Shown one piece after another: positions 8,288-17,856 of a stretch of 51,412 nucleotides of DNA; positions within the stretch are counted from its first letter, which is position 1, and every line of letters starts with the position of its first letter. Both the position numbers and the translations under genes were made by a program. The notes under the pieces were generated by a model. It did not search any database. It worked only from the letters and a program-made list of their open reading frames with translations, and was not told where the DNA came from. The DNA lies in IMG/VR virus record IMGVR_UViG_3300021579_000010, positions 1-51,412 of that record; one strand, given 5' to 3'. The stretch comes from a virus.

Positions 8288-8685
8288 TGACGGACGTTCT
8301 AATATATGAAACAGGTAATGGTGGTGACATCATAGTCAAGCAGGGGGCAAATGATGTCACCACTGTGAATGGCTATGAGAACTCACCATATCTTGCCATG
8401 TTCGGTGGTTCAAACTGGTGGGGTAACTACATTGCTACATCTCCATACCTGTGCAAGACTGAAGCCGTACTGAAGAACCTGGTGTTAAACAGTGCAGGGC
8501 TACAGAACCTAGAGAAAGCCATAAACTCCGATTTGGATTATCTGAAGAACATACCCGGCACCACGTACAAGGTGTCCACTAAAATTGAATCACCATCTAG
8601 GCTAGCCATAAATATTGAAATCAACGGAAAAATATTTAGTTACCTTTGGAATCCTGATAGCATGTTTTTAACTTATTCAGTATGA
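8287..8685 (+). CDS. Baseplate protein, GP46-like
   Basis: A 132-residue protein matching the Mu gp46 (GP46) family: it opens with TDVLIYETGNGGDI and has a Trp-rich centre (GGSNWWGNY). Homologues form part of the baseplate wedge. It starts on the A of the tape measure TAA and overlaps the next gene by four bases. In Mu this gene follows gpN, gpP and gp45. Here it directly follows the tape measure, so the block order is permuted. Confidence 0.75.
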   Translation: MTDVLIYETGNGGDIIVKQGANDVTTVNGYENSPYLAMFGGSNWWGNYIATSPYLCKTEAVLKNLVLNSAGLQNLEKAINSDLDYLKNIPGTTYKVSTKIESPSRLAINIEINGKIFSYLWNPDSMFLTYSV

Positions 8686-9818
8686 CAACCATACCCACCA
8701 TATCGACCTTAAAGAGTAACCTGATTTCTGACTTTAACGCGGAGTTTGACATTAGTGTGAACCCTTACGGTAAGGCTTTCCTTGAAGCCCTTGCCACTGT
8801 GCTTGCTGGTATGTTGTGGATATGTTACACAGCTATAGGGTTTGTGCAGGGTAACCTATGGGTGGATACATGTGATTATGAAACACTTATCAGGTTCGGG
8901 TATATCATACTCGCCAGATACCCTAATGAGGCTATAGCCGGGCAGTACACATGCACTGTTACAGGTACTACGGGCGCAGTGATACCTAATGCCACTGTAT
9001 GGGCTGCTGATAGCACAAGCACTTCGCCAGGGCAATTGTTCACCATCCTTGGCGGGGCTTATACAATGCCCGGAACTACCGGCACAATTACGATACAGGC
9101 CTTATCAGGTGGTTTATCATCCAGGTTGTCTGTAGGTGACACACTGACCTCACAGGCACCCATACTCAATGTTAGCAACAACCTTACTGTCACGGTTGAA
9201 GTTTTAGCACCTATCAACGCTGAAACCGAAGCTCAGTACAGACAAGCCGTAATAAATAAAATCCAGCTTACTCCCGGTTCTTGGTCAGCAGTTGATTACC
9301 GTCTGGTGGGTGCCGGGGTAGCTGGTGTCTATAACACATATGCGTATGCTACATCAGGTGCATCTAATGAGGCATCGGTGTTTTTACAAGGTCCTATCCC
9401 ACTCGCATATCCGGGACCCTCAGTAAGTGGAACCGTGCTTACCAATTATGAAACAGCACTTGAACTGGTAAGACCCATGACAGTGTTCCTTGTGAACTAC
9501 TATAGCAGCCCAATCAATAACATTGATGTCACGATAGTGATGGGTGGATTTCCAGCATTCACAACAGCACAGAAAGCACTGATAAGTTCTGCACTGACAA
9601 GTTTTGTAAATAGTGTTCACCCGTTTATACTAGCGTGTGATAATATTTCAGACAGGAATGATACAATAGCCACATACAACCTGAGTAGCACAATATCTGC
9701 TGCTGTACCGGGTTATGGGTTTAGTGCAGTGACATTCACGGTAGCAGGTACACCAGCCACGCTTTGGCTCGCTGACTTAGGTAATATACCATATTTAAAC
9801 TCAATTACGTATGCTTAG
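8682..9818 (+). CDS. Baseplate wedge protein, gp47 / baseplate J-like
   Basis: A 378-residue protein with the baseplate J layout: an N-terminal helical part (YGKAFLEALATVLAGMLW, residues 28-45), a central Gly/Thr-rich beta region, and a C-terminal part beginning at INAETEAQYRQAV (about 178-190), the most conserved segment of the family. It links wedge to hub and triggers sheath contraction. It overlaps both neighbours slightly, so gp46, gp47 and gp48-like genes form one translationally linked set. Confidence 0.85.
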   Translation: MTTIPTISTLKSNLISDFNAEFDISVNPYGKAFLEALATVLAGMLWICYTAIGFVQGNLWVDTCDYETLIRFGYIILARYPNEAIAGQYTCTVTGTTGAVIPNATVWAADSTSTSPGQLFTILGGAYTMPGTTGTITIQALSGGLSSRLSVGDTLTSQAPILNVSNNLTVTVEVLAPINAETEAQYRQAVINKIQLTPGSWSAVDYRLVGAGVAGVYNTYAYATSGASNEASVFLQGPIPLAYPGPSVSGTVLTNYETALELVRPMTVFLVNYYSSPINNIDVTIVMGGFPAFTTAQKALISSALTSFVNSVHPFILACDNISDRNDTIATYNLSSTISAAVPGYGFSAVTFTVAGTPATLWLADLGNIPYLNSITYA

Positions 9819-10623
9819 TAATGACCTGCAATGGCTATCCAGGATACTCTACCCTAACGGTAGGGCCTATTCTATGCCTGTACCGCAGTTCACACCTGAC
9901 GAATACACTACGGAAGATGGTTCAGAGGTCTATACTACCGAGGATGGCCTAGAATCGTACACGGCAGAGGGCGCACTTGTTACCGGAGGGTATTTATGGA
10001 GGTTACACCGGGCTTTGAATAAGAGCTTTGAAAGGCTATGGGCTGATGCCAAGTCCATCAGCTACAGCATGTTACCGGACAACCCATTTTTCACGATGGA
10101 TGATGCTGTAGCGTGGTACAGGAGGCTAGGATTGTATAACTCAGGCTCAGTGTCACTAACAGATATGAAGGCCGCTATCAGGCAGAAACTAAGCTTTCCT
10201 GTTACACCACTTAATGCGCAACACTACACATATATTGAGGCACAGCTACAGGCGGCGGGGTTTGATGTGTATGTGTATGAAAATAGGTTTTACGTAAGTT
10301 CTACGTGGGTAACAGAAACACCATCAGAGATACTTGGAACTGATGAAGGTAATGCCTACCTGAATGAGTTTAGCCTAGGTGATACAGACTTAAATCATGA
10401 GTGGGATTTTGATAATGTCACACTTATAGCTAACTACCTTGAAGAGAGTAAAGATGCACATTTTGCTATAGCACCAAATTACAGGTCAACTTTTTTTGTG
10501 GCATCCGCAACGATAGATACTTTTGCATCTGCCCCTCTAGCCCGTAAGCAGGAGTTCCGGCAGTTATTAATGAAACTTAAACAGCAGACAGCCATTGGCT
10601 TTCTGTTCATAAACTATACATAA
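9811..10623 (+). CDS. Baseplate protein, gp48 / DUF2313 (YmfQ)-like
   Basis: 270 residues, in the position of Mu gp48. The start (LQWLSRILYPNGRAYSMP) and the block around RQKLSFPVTPLNAQHYTYIEAQLQAAGFDVYVYE (about 127-160) match the YmfQ/gp48 pattern. An inserted repeat near residues 32-50 reads YTTEDGSEVYTTEDGLESYTAEG, three similar short units. This family connects the baseplate wedge to the tail fibres. Confidence 0.72.
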   Translation: MLSNDLQWLSRILYPNGRAYSMPVPQFTPDEYTTEDGSEVYTTEDGLESYTAEGALVTGGYLWRLHRALNKSFERLWADAKSISYSMLPDNPFFTMDDAVAWYRRLGLYNSGSVSLTDMKAAIRQKLSFPVTPLNAQHYTYIEAQLQAAGFDVYVYENRFYVSSTWVTETPSEILGTDEGNAYLNEFSLGDTDLNHEWDFDNVTLIANYLEESKDAHFAIAPNYRSTFFVASATIDTFASAPLARKQEFRQLLMKLKQQTAIGFLFINYT

Positions 10624-10625
10624 AA

Positions 10626-11207
10626 ATGGCATTTCCAATATCAGCACTTGACGGAGTAGTAACAGGACCGGGCGCAGGGTATCCTTATGGGGATATAGTA
10701 GATTCTGCGGTAGGCACGGCAGGCACAAGGGTTAACAGGAAATTCACTGATGACCTGATGCAGACATCGCAGAAGCTGATGGCAGATGCAGGTATTACAC
10801 CTAATGGCAACCCGGATAATTCCATCAACGGTTATCAGATATTTAATGCAATAATCAATTGCAGGCCATTTAGTAGCACAGGTATTGTGTTCACTAACTC
10901 AGGGCAGAACGTGTGGGGCAATTCAGGTGGCGGCAGTTACAATGTCGGTTTTCGGCAAGCAGGTAATATGGTTAACTTATGCGGAGCTGCAACCAATTCA
11001 GGTATCGCAGGCTCAGCTACAGTTAATATAATGACACTACCCGTTGGTGCAAGACCCGCATCCAGTGTTACCATAGCGGTGCTTACCGACACGGGGGCTA
11101 TGCACAGTATAAGTATTTCACCCGCCGGACAGGTTACCTCATCGGATACAACGACTACTTTTGGTGGTACAGTGTATTTAGATAACGTGTCATTCCGCTT
11201 TGTATAA
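10626..11207 (+). CDS. Tail fibre or baseplate-appendage protein
   Basis: 193 residues placed after the gp48-like gene, where receptor-binding or fibre genes usually sit. The N-terminal half is likely the attachment domain. The C-terminal half (from about residue 80) is Gly/Thr/Ser-rich and predicted beta, ending VYLDNVSFRFV. It is very short for a whole fibre, so it may be a tip or collar protein. Its 3' end overlaps the reversed gene beyond it by 18 bases. Confidence 0.6.
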   Translation: MAFPISALDGVVTGPGAGYPYGDIVDSAVGTAGTRVNRKFTDDLMQTSQKLMADAGITPNGNPDNSINGYQIFNAIINCRPFSSTGIVFTNSGQNVWGNSGGGSYNVGFRQAGNMVNLCGAATNSGIAGSATVNIMTLPVGARPASSVTIAVLTDTGAMHSISISPAGQVTSSDTTTTFGGTVYLDNVSFRFV

Positions 11208-11861
11208 CAGCTTATGATTACACAGGTACAACCCAACAGGAAGTGTGCTGTAATCGTAAGTTAGGAACTGACCCATCAGGTTATAAACGGGAGAAGGTTC
11301 TAAGTTCTTTGATAAAGGGGAAACACCCAAGGCACCTGCGCCCAACACACGTACAGGGTAGTCCTGTGTCGTACCGTAGTTACCTGTGGTTTCACTACCG
11401 ACAGCACACAGCCTAGGTGATGCAGTTCCAGAGTACCGGACAATCCGCATACGGGTATCACAAGGTATCGCTGTAACAGGTACGTTAATGTGGAAGGACC
11501 TAACCTCGGTAGTACTTAGGGCAGCTAGTACAAAAGTGGTATCATAACCACCGAAAAAGGATATGTATCCACTTGCAGTATTGTAACACAAAGCAATTCT
11601 CACCCACGAAGTGCTAGGACAAGGTTCAAAAGCGATAGTTGTGTTGAAAGAGGAATCAGGGAACAGCAGTATTTCAGGTAGGTTATCAAACAGTGTGTAA
11701 TGACCAAGACCTGGCACAGAGTTGTCCAGATTGGATATTTCCACACGAGAGATACCACCTCCGCAAGTGTTGCAGTTGTTCAAGGCAGCGCAGTATGGTG
11801 CCGGATTAGTGTGCTGGCCATAAGATGCCACGCAAAGAAGTAATAAAATAAGTGTTCGCAT
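11190..11861 (-). CDS. Secreted cargo protein with T9SS-like C-terminus
   Basis: A lone leftward gene inside the rightward tail operon. The 223-residue product begins MRTLILLLLCVASYG, a Sec signal peptide that should be cut before Gln16. The mature part is Cys-rich (a CNTCGGG cluster, about six more Cys). The last ~35 residues (YNLMGQ, then LPVGLY, then KLLYK) resemble the type A sorting domain that routes proteins through the Bacteroidota type IX secretion system, but lack the upstream PNP strand. A perfect -7 box TATCTTTG lies three bases before the ATG. It is probably a moron expressed independently of the tail genes. Function unknown. Confidence 0.7.
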   Translation of the reverse strand: MRTLILLLLCVASYGQHTNPAPYCAALNNCNTCGGGISRVEISNLDNSVPGLGHYTLFDNLPEILLFPDSSFNTTIAFEPCPSTSWVRIALCYNTASGYISFFGGYDTTFVLAALSTTEVRSFHINVPVTAIPCDTRMRIVRYSGTASPRLCAVGSETTGNYGTTQDYPVRVLGAGALGVSPLSKNLEPSPVYNLMGQFLTYDYSTLPVGLYLCNHKLLYKAE

Positions 11862-11889
11862 AGTCAAAGATAAGTAATATATTTGAGGT
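11862..11889. promoter_or_regulatory. Divergent near-palindromic promoter pair
   Basis: The 28-base gap holds a leftward -7 box (CAAAGATA on the plus strand, read as TATCTTTG) and a rightward box TATATTTG (11878-11885), arranged as a near-palindrome around AGTAA. The start codons lie only 3 and 4 bases beyond the boxes, so any transcripts would be leaderless or nearly so. Clear -33 elements were not found. Confidence 0.45.
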
Positions 11890-12645
11890 GTGGCAGTTTT
11901 TAACGTAAATAGCGCAGCCCTGTCAGTCTATGTAGCGGTTCTTCAGCACATGAAGAAATCAGCTTTACCTGTGGCTATACGACAGACGTTGAATGATATG
12001 GCTTTTGACACTAAAACCAACACAATGCCAGCAGAGGCACACAAAGACTTTATCCACAGGAAGGATACATTCTTTAAAGCGAACTCTAGGGCAGAAGTGG
12101 CTAAAGGTTTTGATGTCAACACTATGAGGTCACAGGTGTATTTTAAACCAAAAGAGAAAGATAAAAGTCATTCTGTGGAGGACTTGGAGGAACAGGAAGA
12201 AGGTACACCGATTAAGTACAGCAGGGCTTTTGTCGGTCTTGCTACATCACGTAGTAGCAACAGGTGGAATAAAAATATCAGGAACAGGAACAGGCGTAAT
12301 AATATGCCTGATGCAATTGATGCTAAGAATTACGTGAGTAAGTATGCACCAACAGACAAGAGTAAATATGTGGCAGCAGCTATATGGGCTGCTAAAACAG
12401 GCGCGCTCGTCATAGGTAATAAGGTCAATGGCAGAGGTAATAAAATGGCGTGGAGGCCAGACCACTTGAATAGGTTTAATGGTGACACATTTGTAGTGGC
12501 AACACCTCTTTTTGCTGTTAAAAGGGCAAGGATAGTAAAACCACCAGCAACCCACTTTATGAGAGATGCTAGTGAAGAGAGCCTGAGAAAAGGTGATAAA
12601 TTCTTTGCTAAAAATGTAAATTTGCAAATAGCTAAAATAAAGTAA
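11890..12645 (+). CDS. Unrecognised tail-module protein, basic
   Basis: A 251-residue basic protein between the fibre region and the gpN-like gene. The N-terminal third (ALPVAIRQTLNDMAFDTK) has the look of tail-completion or virion morphogenesis proteins. The middle contains an Asn/Arg-rich stretch near residues 120-140 that could bind nucleic acid. The start is GTG four bases after a -7 box; an in-frame Met21 is an alternative. It likely takes part in tail completion, by context only. Confidence 0.6.
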   Translation: MAVFNVNSAALSVYVAVLQHMKKSALPVAIRQTLNDMAFDTKTNTMPAEAHKDFIHRKDTFFKANSRAEVAKGFDVNTMRSQVYFKPKEKDKSHSVEDLEEQEEGTPIKYSRAFVGLATSRSSNRWNKNIRNRNRRNNMPDAIDAKNYVSKYAPTDKSKYVAAAIWAAKTGALVIGNKVNGRGNKMAWRPDHLNRFNGDTFVVATPLFAVKRARIVKPPATHFMRDASEESLRKGDKFFAKNVNLQIAKIK

Positions 12646-13907
12646 TGGCAACAGATTGGCGGCAGCTTATTGGAGAGAACTTAATCATCAACACAGGTGA
12701 CACTAAGGTGTATAATCCTGACTGGATGGCTGCTACTTTTTCAAGTAAGTCCAAAGAGTTCAACATAGCCCAATTTGTATTTAAAAATATTCCAGGCACT
12801 TTAGTCGACAGGGGAGAACCTATGTCAAATGTGTATGATTTGGAGATGTATTTCCAAGGCACTGACACACTGGATATTGCAGCCGAGTTCTGGGAATCCG
12901 CAAACGACAAGAACGCTTGGACTATACAACACCCTTTTTATGGCAGTTTGTACGTCCAGCCCATAAATCTTTCACAGGATAATGCAGGTTGGAATGTGAC
13001 AAAAATTACAGGTCAAGTAATTGAAACAATCCTCAGCAATACTAATCAGGCCGCTAATGGTGGTCCGTCACAGGCAGTATCATTAGCTGAAACTGCTAAG
13101 AAGGTTATGGTGAGCAGGTTTTCCGACAGAACAGCTACAATGAGTGTAGGTGCTTTGCAGAATCAGACCAATGGTATTAATGGTATTTACCCGGCAGTGA
13201 TTGGTAATATCCGTTCATCACAGGATGAAGTGAATACATACACTAATTACTTTAACCAGGCATTAAGTGTTATTGATACGGCACTTTACAGCACAGGTGA
13301 TATAATTATAGCAGGGCAAAATCTAATTTGCGCACCATCCAACTTCCTAATATCAGTGAAGTCCAGGCTTAGTATGTATGCTAGTATGCTTGAAGTATAC
13401 GGGCTACAAATCACCAGCATACTTGCAATGTTCACTCCTACAGCGCAACTAAAGAATCTGTATGCGAGCAATGCAGGCAGCACAGTTCTAGGGCTATGCC
13501 AATCCACGATGCTGAATATCACGGATGATTATGACTACAGGCCTGACATTCTGGACGTAATTACTTCTGTAGTTAATGGTTACAACAGTTACGTTGCCAA
13601 TTTGAATCTAATACAATCGCCAAACAACAGTACACCGGATAGCTATGTTCCTGATTACGATATAGTCAGCAATGTAAAGCTGGTAGTAGTGAACGTGCTG
13701 ATACAGTTACACTTCTACTACAATGCAGCTAAGACCAGAAGGAACATGACATTGACTGAGGATACCAATGTGATACTATTGGCTAACCAGCTTTACGGTA
13801 TGCTTCCTGATGATAGCACTATTACAACTTTAATGAAAAATAACAATATCGGGTACTCTGAAATTTTAGTTCTTCGCAAAGGGAGAAATATAATATACTA
13901 TGTATAG
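12645..13907 (+). CDS. Tail hub protein, Mu gpN (DNA circularisation)-like
   Basis: 420 residues. The N-terminal ~100 residues (from MATDWRQL through DRGEPMSNVYDLEMYFQGTD) match the DNA_circ_N family of Mu gpN, a baseplate hub protein named for a minor effect on DNA circularisation. The remainder is helical and family-specific. It is followed at once (7-base overlap) by the gpP-like gene, the normal Mu pair. Confidence 0.72.
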   Translation: MATDWRQLIGENLIINTGDTKVYNPDWMAATFSSKSKEFNIAQFVFKNIPGTLVDRGEPMSNVYDLEMYFQGTDTLDIAAEFWESANDKNAWTIQHPFYGSLYVQPINLSQDNAGWNVTKITGQVIETILSNTNQAANGGPSQAVSLAETAKKVMVSRFSDRTATMSVGALQNQTNGINGIYPAVIGNIRSSQDEVNTYTNYFNQALSVIDTALYSTGDIIIAGQNLICAPSNFLISVKSRLSMYASMLEVYGLQITSILAMFTPTAQLKNLYASNAGSTVLGLCQSTMLNITDDYDYRPDILDVITSVVNGYNSYVANLNLIQSPNNSTPDSYVPDYDIVSNVKLVVVNVLIQLHFYYNAAKTRRNMTLTEDTNVILLANQLYGMLPDDSTITTLMKNNNIGYSEILVLRKGRNIIYYV

Positions 13908-15210
13908 TACTGAAGTATACATATCAGGTCATAAAGTCGACTTAGTGAATCAGATTAGCCTCAATCTGAAGTATGACAGTATTGCTGATACTTTTTCATT
14001 TACAGCATATTATGATGTAAAGAACCCGGTACACAAGAAAATATTTAGACCACTTAGTTATCAAACAGTAAAAATAGTTCATGCAGGCATTACGATGCTC
14101 ATAGGAACTGCATTACGAAATGAGTTCTACTCAGCAGGTGACCCACCTAAATCCCTTGTACGTGTAAGTGGGTATTCTATCACGGGTATATTACAGGAGT
14201 GTACTGTTGGCGGGTTCCAGCCTAATTATGTTAGCAGTACCAATAATCCCGGTGACCCATCAAAGCACGTACCCACTCAGTTTGATAATAACACACTCGC
14301 CCAGATAGCTAATAAAGTCTGTGGTATATTTCCGTTAAAAGTGATTGTGGATAAGGAGCTATTAAGTGATAAGGTATTCAACGCACCATATCAGCAGGTA
14401 GCCATAAAACAGGATGAATATCTGTCTGATTTCCTGGATAATCTGTGCGCCCAAAAGAATGCAATACTGAGCCACGATGCTTATGGTAACATCCTTATTA
14501 CCAGAGCGCACACAGACGCATTACTGACTACCACGACAACTTTAGTAGCTACACAGCCTGTAGCACGTAATCCAGCGATTCAGGGCGCACCACAAGGCAC
14601 TTTGTTGAAAACCACCACTACATCTTCTGCGAGGCACATACTGCACAGGTTTGATGGCACAGACTACATAAGTGCATCAGCTTGCTATAACGGGCAGAAC
14701 ATGCACAGTATCATCCAAGTTCTAGGGCAGAATGACAGCACTGATGAAGTGGTGCAGGAAGGTTCAGCATATAACCCGTACATACCATTACCTGAGAATT
14801 TCCGAGCAGCCATTGTAGGGGGCCACGGCTCTGACCCATCGAGTTCCAACGTGATACAGGTAGATGAGTTCGGGTATTATGGCGTAATAGGGCCACTAAG
14901 GATGCGTAGGTATATCCAGAGCGTAGGTAATGATAATGATGTAAAACTCACAGCACGTAGCTTGCTTAATGATGAATTACGCAAGGCCGTGGTAGTTACG
15001 ATAGAAATAAACGGGTGGCACCTGTCAGGGAACCTCGTTACACCAAATCAGTTAATAACTATTAAGGACGTAGATTTGTACCTAGCAGGTGAAGTCAAGC
15101 TATTTATACAGGAAATAAGCTATAGCACAGACCCTACTAAAAACGTAGCCACTTTGACCTGTGTGTTACCTGAGGCATTTAACGAGGAAAAAATAAAAAG
15201 GATATTCTAA
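13900..15210 (+). CDS. Baseplate hub protein, Mu gpP / gpD-like
   Basis: 436 residues matching the late-control gpD / T4 gp27-like hub fold: N-terminal beta domain (VYISGHKVDL...SLNLKYDSIADTFSF), a middle domain with DEYLSDFLDNLCAQKNAILSHDAYGNILITR (about 168-198), typical of the family, and a C-terminal beta domain. The hub forms the ring that holds the central spike, whose gene follows with a one-base overlap. Confidence 0.8.
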   Translation: MYSTEVYISGHKVDLVNQISLNLKYDSIADTFSFTAYYDVKNPVHKKIFRPLSYQTVKIVHAGITMLIGTALRNEFYSAGDPPKSLVRVSGYSITGILQECTVGGFQPNYVSSTNNPGDPSKHVPTQFDNNTLAQIANKVCGIFPLKVIVDKELLSDKVFNAPYQQVAIKQDEYLSDFLDNLCAQKNAILSHDAYGNILITRAHTDALLTTTTTLVATQPVARNPAIQGAPQGTLLKTTTTSSARHILHRFDGTDYISASACYNGQNMHSIIQVLGQNDSTDEVVQEGSAYNPYIPLPENFRAAIVGGHGSDPSSSNVIQVDEFGYYGVIGPLRMRRYIQSVGNDNDVKLTARSLLNDELRKAVVVTIEINGWHLSGNLVTPNQLITIKDVDLYLAGEVKLFIQEISYSTDPTKNVATLTCVLPEAFNEEKIKRIF

Positions 15211-15731
15211 TGTCAGTCATAGCAAAATTAGATACAACTAAACTTAAAGACGGTATCCGCACTTACCAGGCGAACCAAATGGGAAACTATGACCCTAGTA
15301 ACTCCACAGAAGTAGCACCTCCGGGGGTTGATTGTGCGCCACCTGACGTTAAGAACTTGAAAGTAATATACGATGACACAGCACGTAACGGTAAATCTGT
15401 TTGTTACGGTGTCATCAACACTAATCAGAAATCACTTGCTGGTGAAGTAAGGATGTACTCTCAGGACGGTGAAACCGAGAAAGCTAAAATATGGATTCAT
15501 AAAGATGGTAAAATTGAAATAGGGGGTACAAGTGATGCTGTAAATCCGAACCATCTTGTAAGATTTGAAGATTTAAACACTATATTGCAAAATCAGGTAA
15601 TAATTCCCATAAATTTGCAATTAGACTTAATAGCTGCTGCTATCAATGTGATTGCGCCCGGAAGTTATACACCTACGCACCTATCACTTGATTTGACTTT
15701 AGCTAAAACCGATGACCTTTTAATAATTTAA
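15210..15731 (+). CDS. Central spike protein, Mu gp45-like
   Basis: A 173-residue protein immediately after the hub gene, where the baseplate spike (gpV/gp45) is encoded. The middle beta-rich part (VRMYSQDGETEKAKIWIHKDGKIEIGG, about 72-98) matches the repeating OB/beta-helix part of spike proteins. The membrane-piercing tip forms from the C-terminal part. Confidence 0.7.
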   Translation: MSVIAKLDTTKLKDGIRTYQANQMGNYDPSNSTEVAPPGVDCAPPDVKNLKVIYDDTARNGKSVCYGVINTNQKSLAGEVRMYSQDGETEKAKIWIHKDGKIEIGGTSDAVNPNHLVRFEDLNTILQNQVIIPINLQLDLIAAAINVIAPGSYTPTHLSLDLTLAKTDDLLII

Positions 15732-15732
15732 C

Positions 15733-16047
15733 ATGGCAGTATTCGCATCAGAAATAGATTATATAAATGCACAGGATGCCAAAGACCAAATAGCGGCGTA
15801 TACAGCAGCTATTACAGCTTTGTCTACCACTGTCATGACTACAGTAGCTAAAGCTAACGTACAAGAGTACAGGCTATCGGATGGGCAAACAGACATCCGA
15901 AAAACATACAGAAACCCTAAAGAGGTACTAGATATGATTTTGGTACTTCGCAGGCTTAGGCAGTTGGCCATAAATGATATTACATCGCAACAGGTACGAC
16001 TTGTATCATCACCGAACTTTATAATTGATACTCCATGGGGATATTAA
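15733..16047 (+). CDS. Head-tail joining protein, gpW-like
   Basis: A 104-residue protein just before the portal. An N-terminal helical half is followed by IRKTYRNPKEVLDMILVLRRLR (about 56-77), the recognisable pattern of lambda gpW-type head-completion proteins, which plug the portal after packaging. Its end overlaps the portal start by 13 bases, linking the two. Confidence 0.65.
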   Translation: MAVFASEIDYINAQDAKDQIAAYTAAITALSTTVMTTVAKANVQEYRLSDGQTDIRKTYRNPKEVLDMILVLRRLRQLAINDITSQQVRLVSSPNFIIDTPWGY

Positions 16048-17822
16048 AAAATATTACTTCATTTTTCAGCCCTACAGTAGAGGTATCTAGTGTAGTAAAA
16101 CCTGTACCATTTACACCTAGAGAGCCTGATGCCAACAGGCAGGAGATAGTGATGGGCAGACCTATGGCTAGTAGCTTTGACTGGCAAGCGATACCTATGA
16201 GTGCGCCAATGTTACAAAAGATGTTTTCTGGTGAAAAGGATGCCTACTCAATAGGTCCTATCATAAAGTACAACATGGATAACCAAGCCCTGGGGCAAAG
16301 GTCTTGGCAGTTATACATTGAGGGTGAGACCATTCACACGGTAGTCAACCAAAAAGCTAAATGGGTAGTAGGCAAGGCACTCAGGCTACAATCAGCACCT
16401 AAGAAGTCATACTTGAAAAAGAAGGGTGTTAGCCTAGATGAAAAGGGATGGGAGAAGCTGACTAAAGATATAGAAGAGCTTTGGGATTTGGCTAGTAACA
16501 AGTCAAGCATGATGGACTATGCTGGTCGTGACCCGTTTAATAAGTTAACCAAACGCATATATCTGAATAAGTCGAATTGGGGTGATGTGCTAGTTATCCA
16601 CCGGATTGACAAGAACAACATAGTTACCACTCAGATTGTAGATGGCCAGTGGGTGGTTACCCCTGTAGGTAAAGTCGTAATAGGTGGTGAAACCAAGTTA
16701 GTAGATAACAAAGTAGGGTATGATTGGGTTTGGGAAGAAACAGGTAACAGGGTAAGAAATGGTGTCGAGATAGGCAGTAAAGGTGAACACGTAGCCTATT
16801 GGCTTAGGGATGGCATATCATTGGTTTACAAAAGGATTCCGGCTAAGAACAGGCAGGGGCTACTTATGGCCTACCTTGTGTATGGTACGGAGAACAGACT
16901 TGCTGATACTAGGGGTATTCCTGAAACCACAACCAACATGCAGTCAAGCAAACAGCTTGACGAGTTCACGGATGCCTTTGTATCATCCGCAGTTGAGGAG
17001 GCTAAACTGACGTACTTCTTCACCCACGAAAAAGGTACAGAAGAGAAAGACCCAAGGCGTGATGCTATGGCTAAGATAGTAGGTAGCAGAGGGGCTTCAC
17101 TGGATAACCCTGTCACCATCGATGGGCAGGAACTGGCTAACAGGGTTGCAGCTACTACAAAGAAAATGACATTCAACCTTGGAGAAGGTACTGATGTCGT
17201 TACACCTGAAAGCAGGAGGCTACTGAATTATGCAGAGTTCCGAAAGTCACGGTTTGAAGCTGACAGTGCTACGGTAGGCATACCACCTGAGGTAGCATCG
17301 CAACTGTATGGGTCAAGTTATTCAGCGAGCAGGGCAGCTACTAACGGATGGCAGTACATGCTGAACATTGACAGGGATGACTTTGGCAACCAGCTTCACC
17401 AGAGGGTGTATAACCTACAGCTTATGGTGTGGATAATGGCGGGTGAAATAGATGCACCCGGTTACCTTGAAGCATTCTTTGCCGGTGATGCAATGACCAT
17501 AGCAGCTTGGCAGTATGCAGAGTGGAGAGGCGCACCAGTGCCACAGATAGACGAGAAAAAAGAGGTTGAGGCTATCAGGCTTAAACTCGGATTAGGCTCA
17601 GTACATATGCCACTCACAGACTTTGAATCAGCTTGTGATGCACTTGGTACAGGTGACTACACCGACATATCAGCGCAATACTCACAGGAAATGAGAGATG
17701 CGGATGACCTTGGTATTGAGAAGGTTGCAACACGCGGTACGGATATTGAGAACTTCGATGACCCTAAGGAAGATGATAAGGGTAAACCAGGACGTAAGCT
17801 CAATGACGGAACTAAAGGATAA
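16035..17822 (+). CDS. Portal protein
   Basis: The dodecameric portal forms the head vertex for DNA entry and tail attachment. 595 residues is a normal length. Visible features: an N-terminal extension, a wing region (HTVVNQKAKWVVGKALRL), a middle segment with WGDVLVIHRIDKNN (about 180-193), and a stem/crown region (PPEVASQLYGSSYSASRAATN), the characteristic portal signature in many phages. A charged C-terminal tail ends KPGRKLNDGTKG. It closes the tail-plus-portal operon and is followed by a strong terminator. Confidence 0.85.
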   Translation: MGILKNITSFFSPTVEVSSVVKPVPFTPREPDANRQEIVMGRPMASSFDWQAIPMSAPMLQKMFSGEKDAYSIGPIIKYNMDNQALGQRSWQLYIEGETIHTVVNQKAKWVVGKALRLQSAPKKSYLKKKGVSLDEKGWEKLTKDIEELWDLASNKSSMMDYAGRDPFNKLTKRIYLNKSNWGDVLVIHRIDKNNIVTTQIVDGQWVVTPVGKVVIGGETKLVDNKVGYDWVWEETGNRVRNGVEIGSKGEHVAYWLRDGISLVYKRIPAKNRQGLLMAYLVYGTENRLADTRGIPETTTNMQSSKQLDEFTDAFVSSAVEEAKLTYFFTHEKGTEEKDPRRDAMAKIVGSRGASLDNPVTIDGQELANRVAATTKKMTFNLGEGTDVVTPESRRLLNYAEFRKSRFEADSATVGIPPEVASQLYGSSYSASRAATNGWQYMLNIDRDDFGNQLHQRVYNLQLMVWIMAGEIDAPGYLEAFFAGDAMTIAAWQYAEWRGAPVPQIDEKKEVEAIRLKLGLGSVHMPLTDFESACDALGTGDYTDISAQYSQEMRDADDLGIEKVATRGTDIENFDDPKEDDKGKPGRKLNDGTKG

Positions 17823-17829
17823 ACAGAAA

Positions 17830-17856
17830 GCCCACCTAACGGTGGGTTTCTTATTT
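17830..17856. terminator. Bidirectional terminator after the portal gene
   Basis: Stem CCCACC (17832-17837) pairs with GGTGGG (17842-17847) around TAAC, followed by TTTCTTATTT on the plus strand. It ends the rightward operon and, reading the other way, the leftward small-gene cassette at 17855-18645. Confidence 0.85.
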
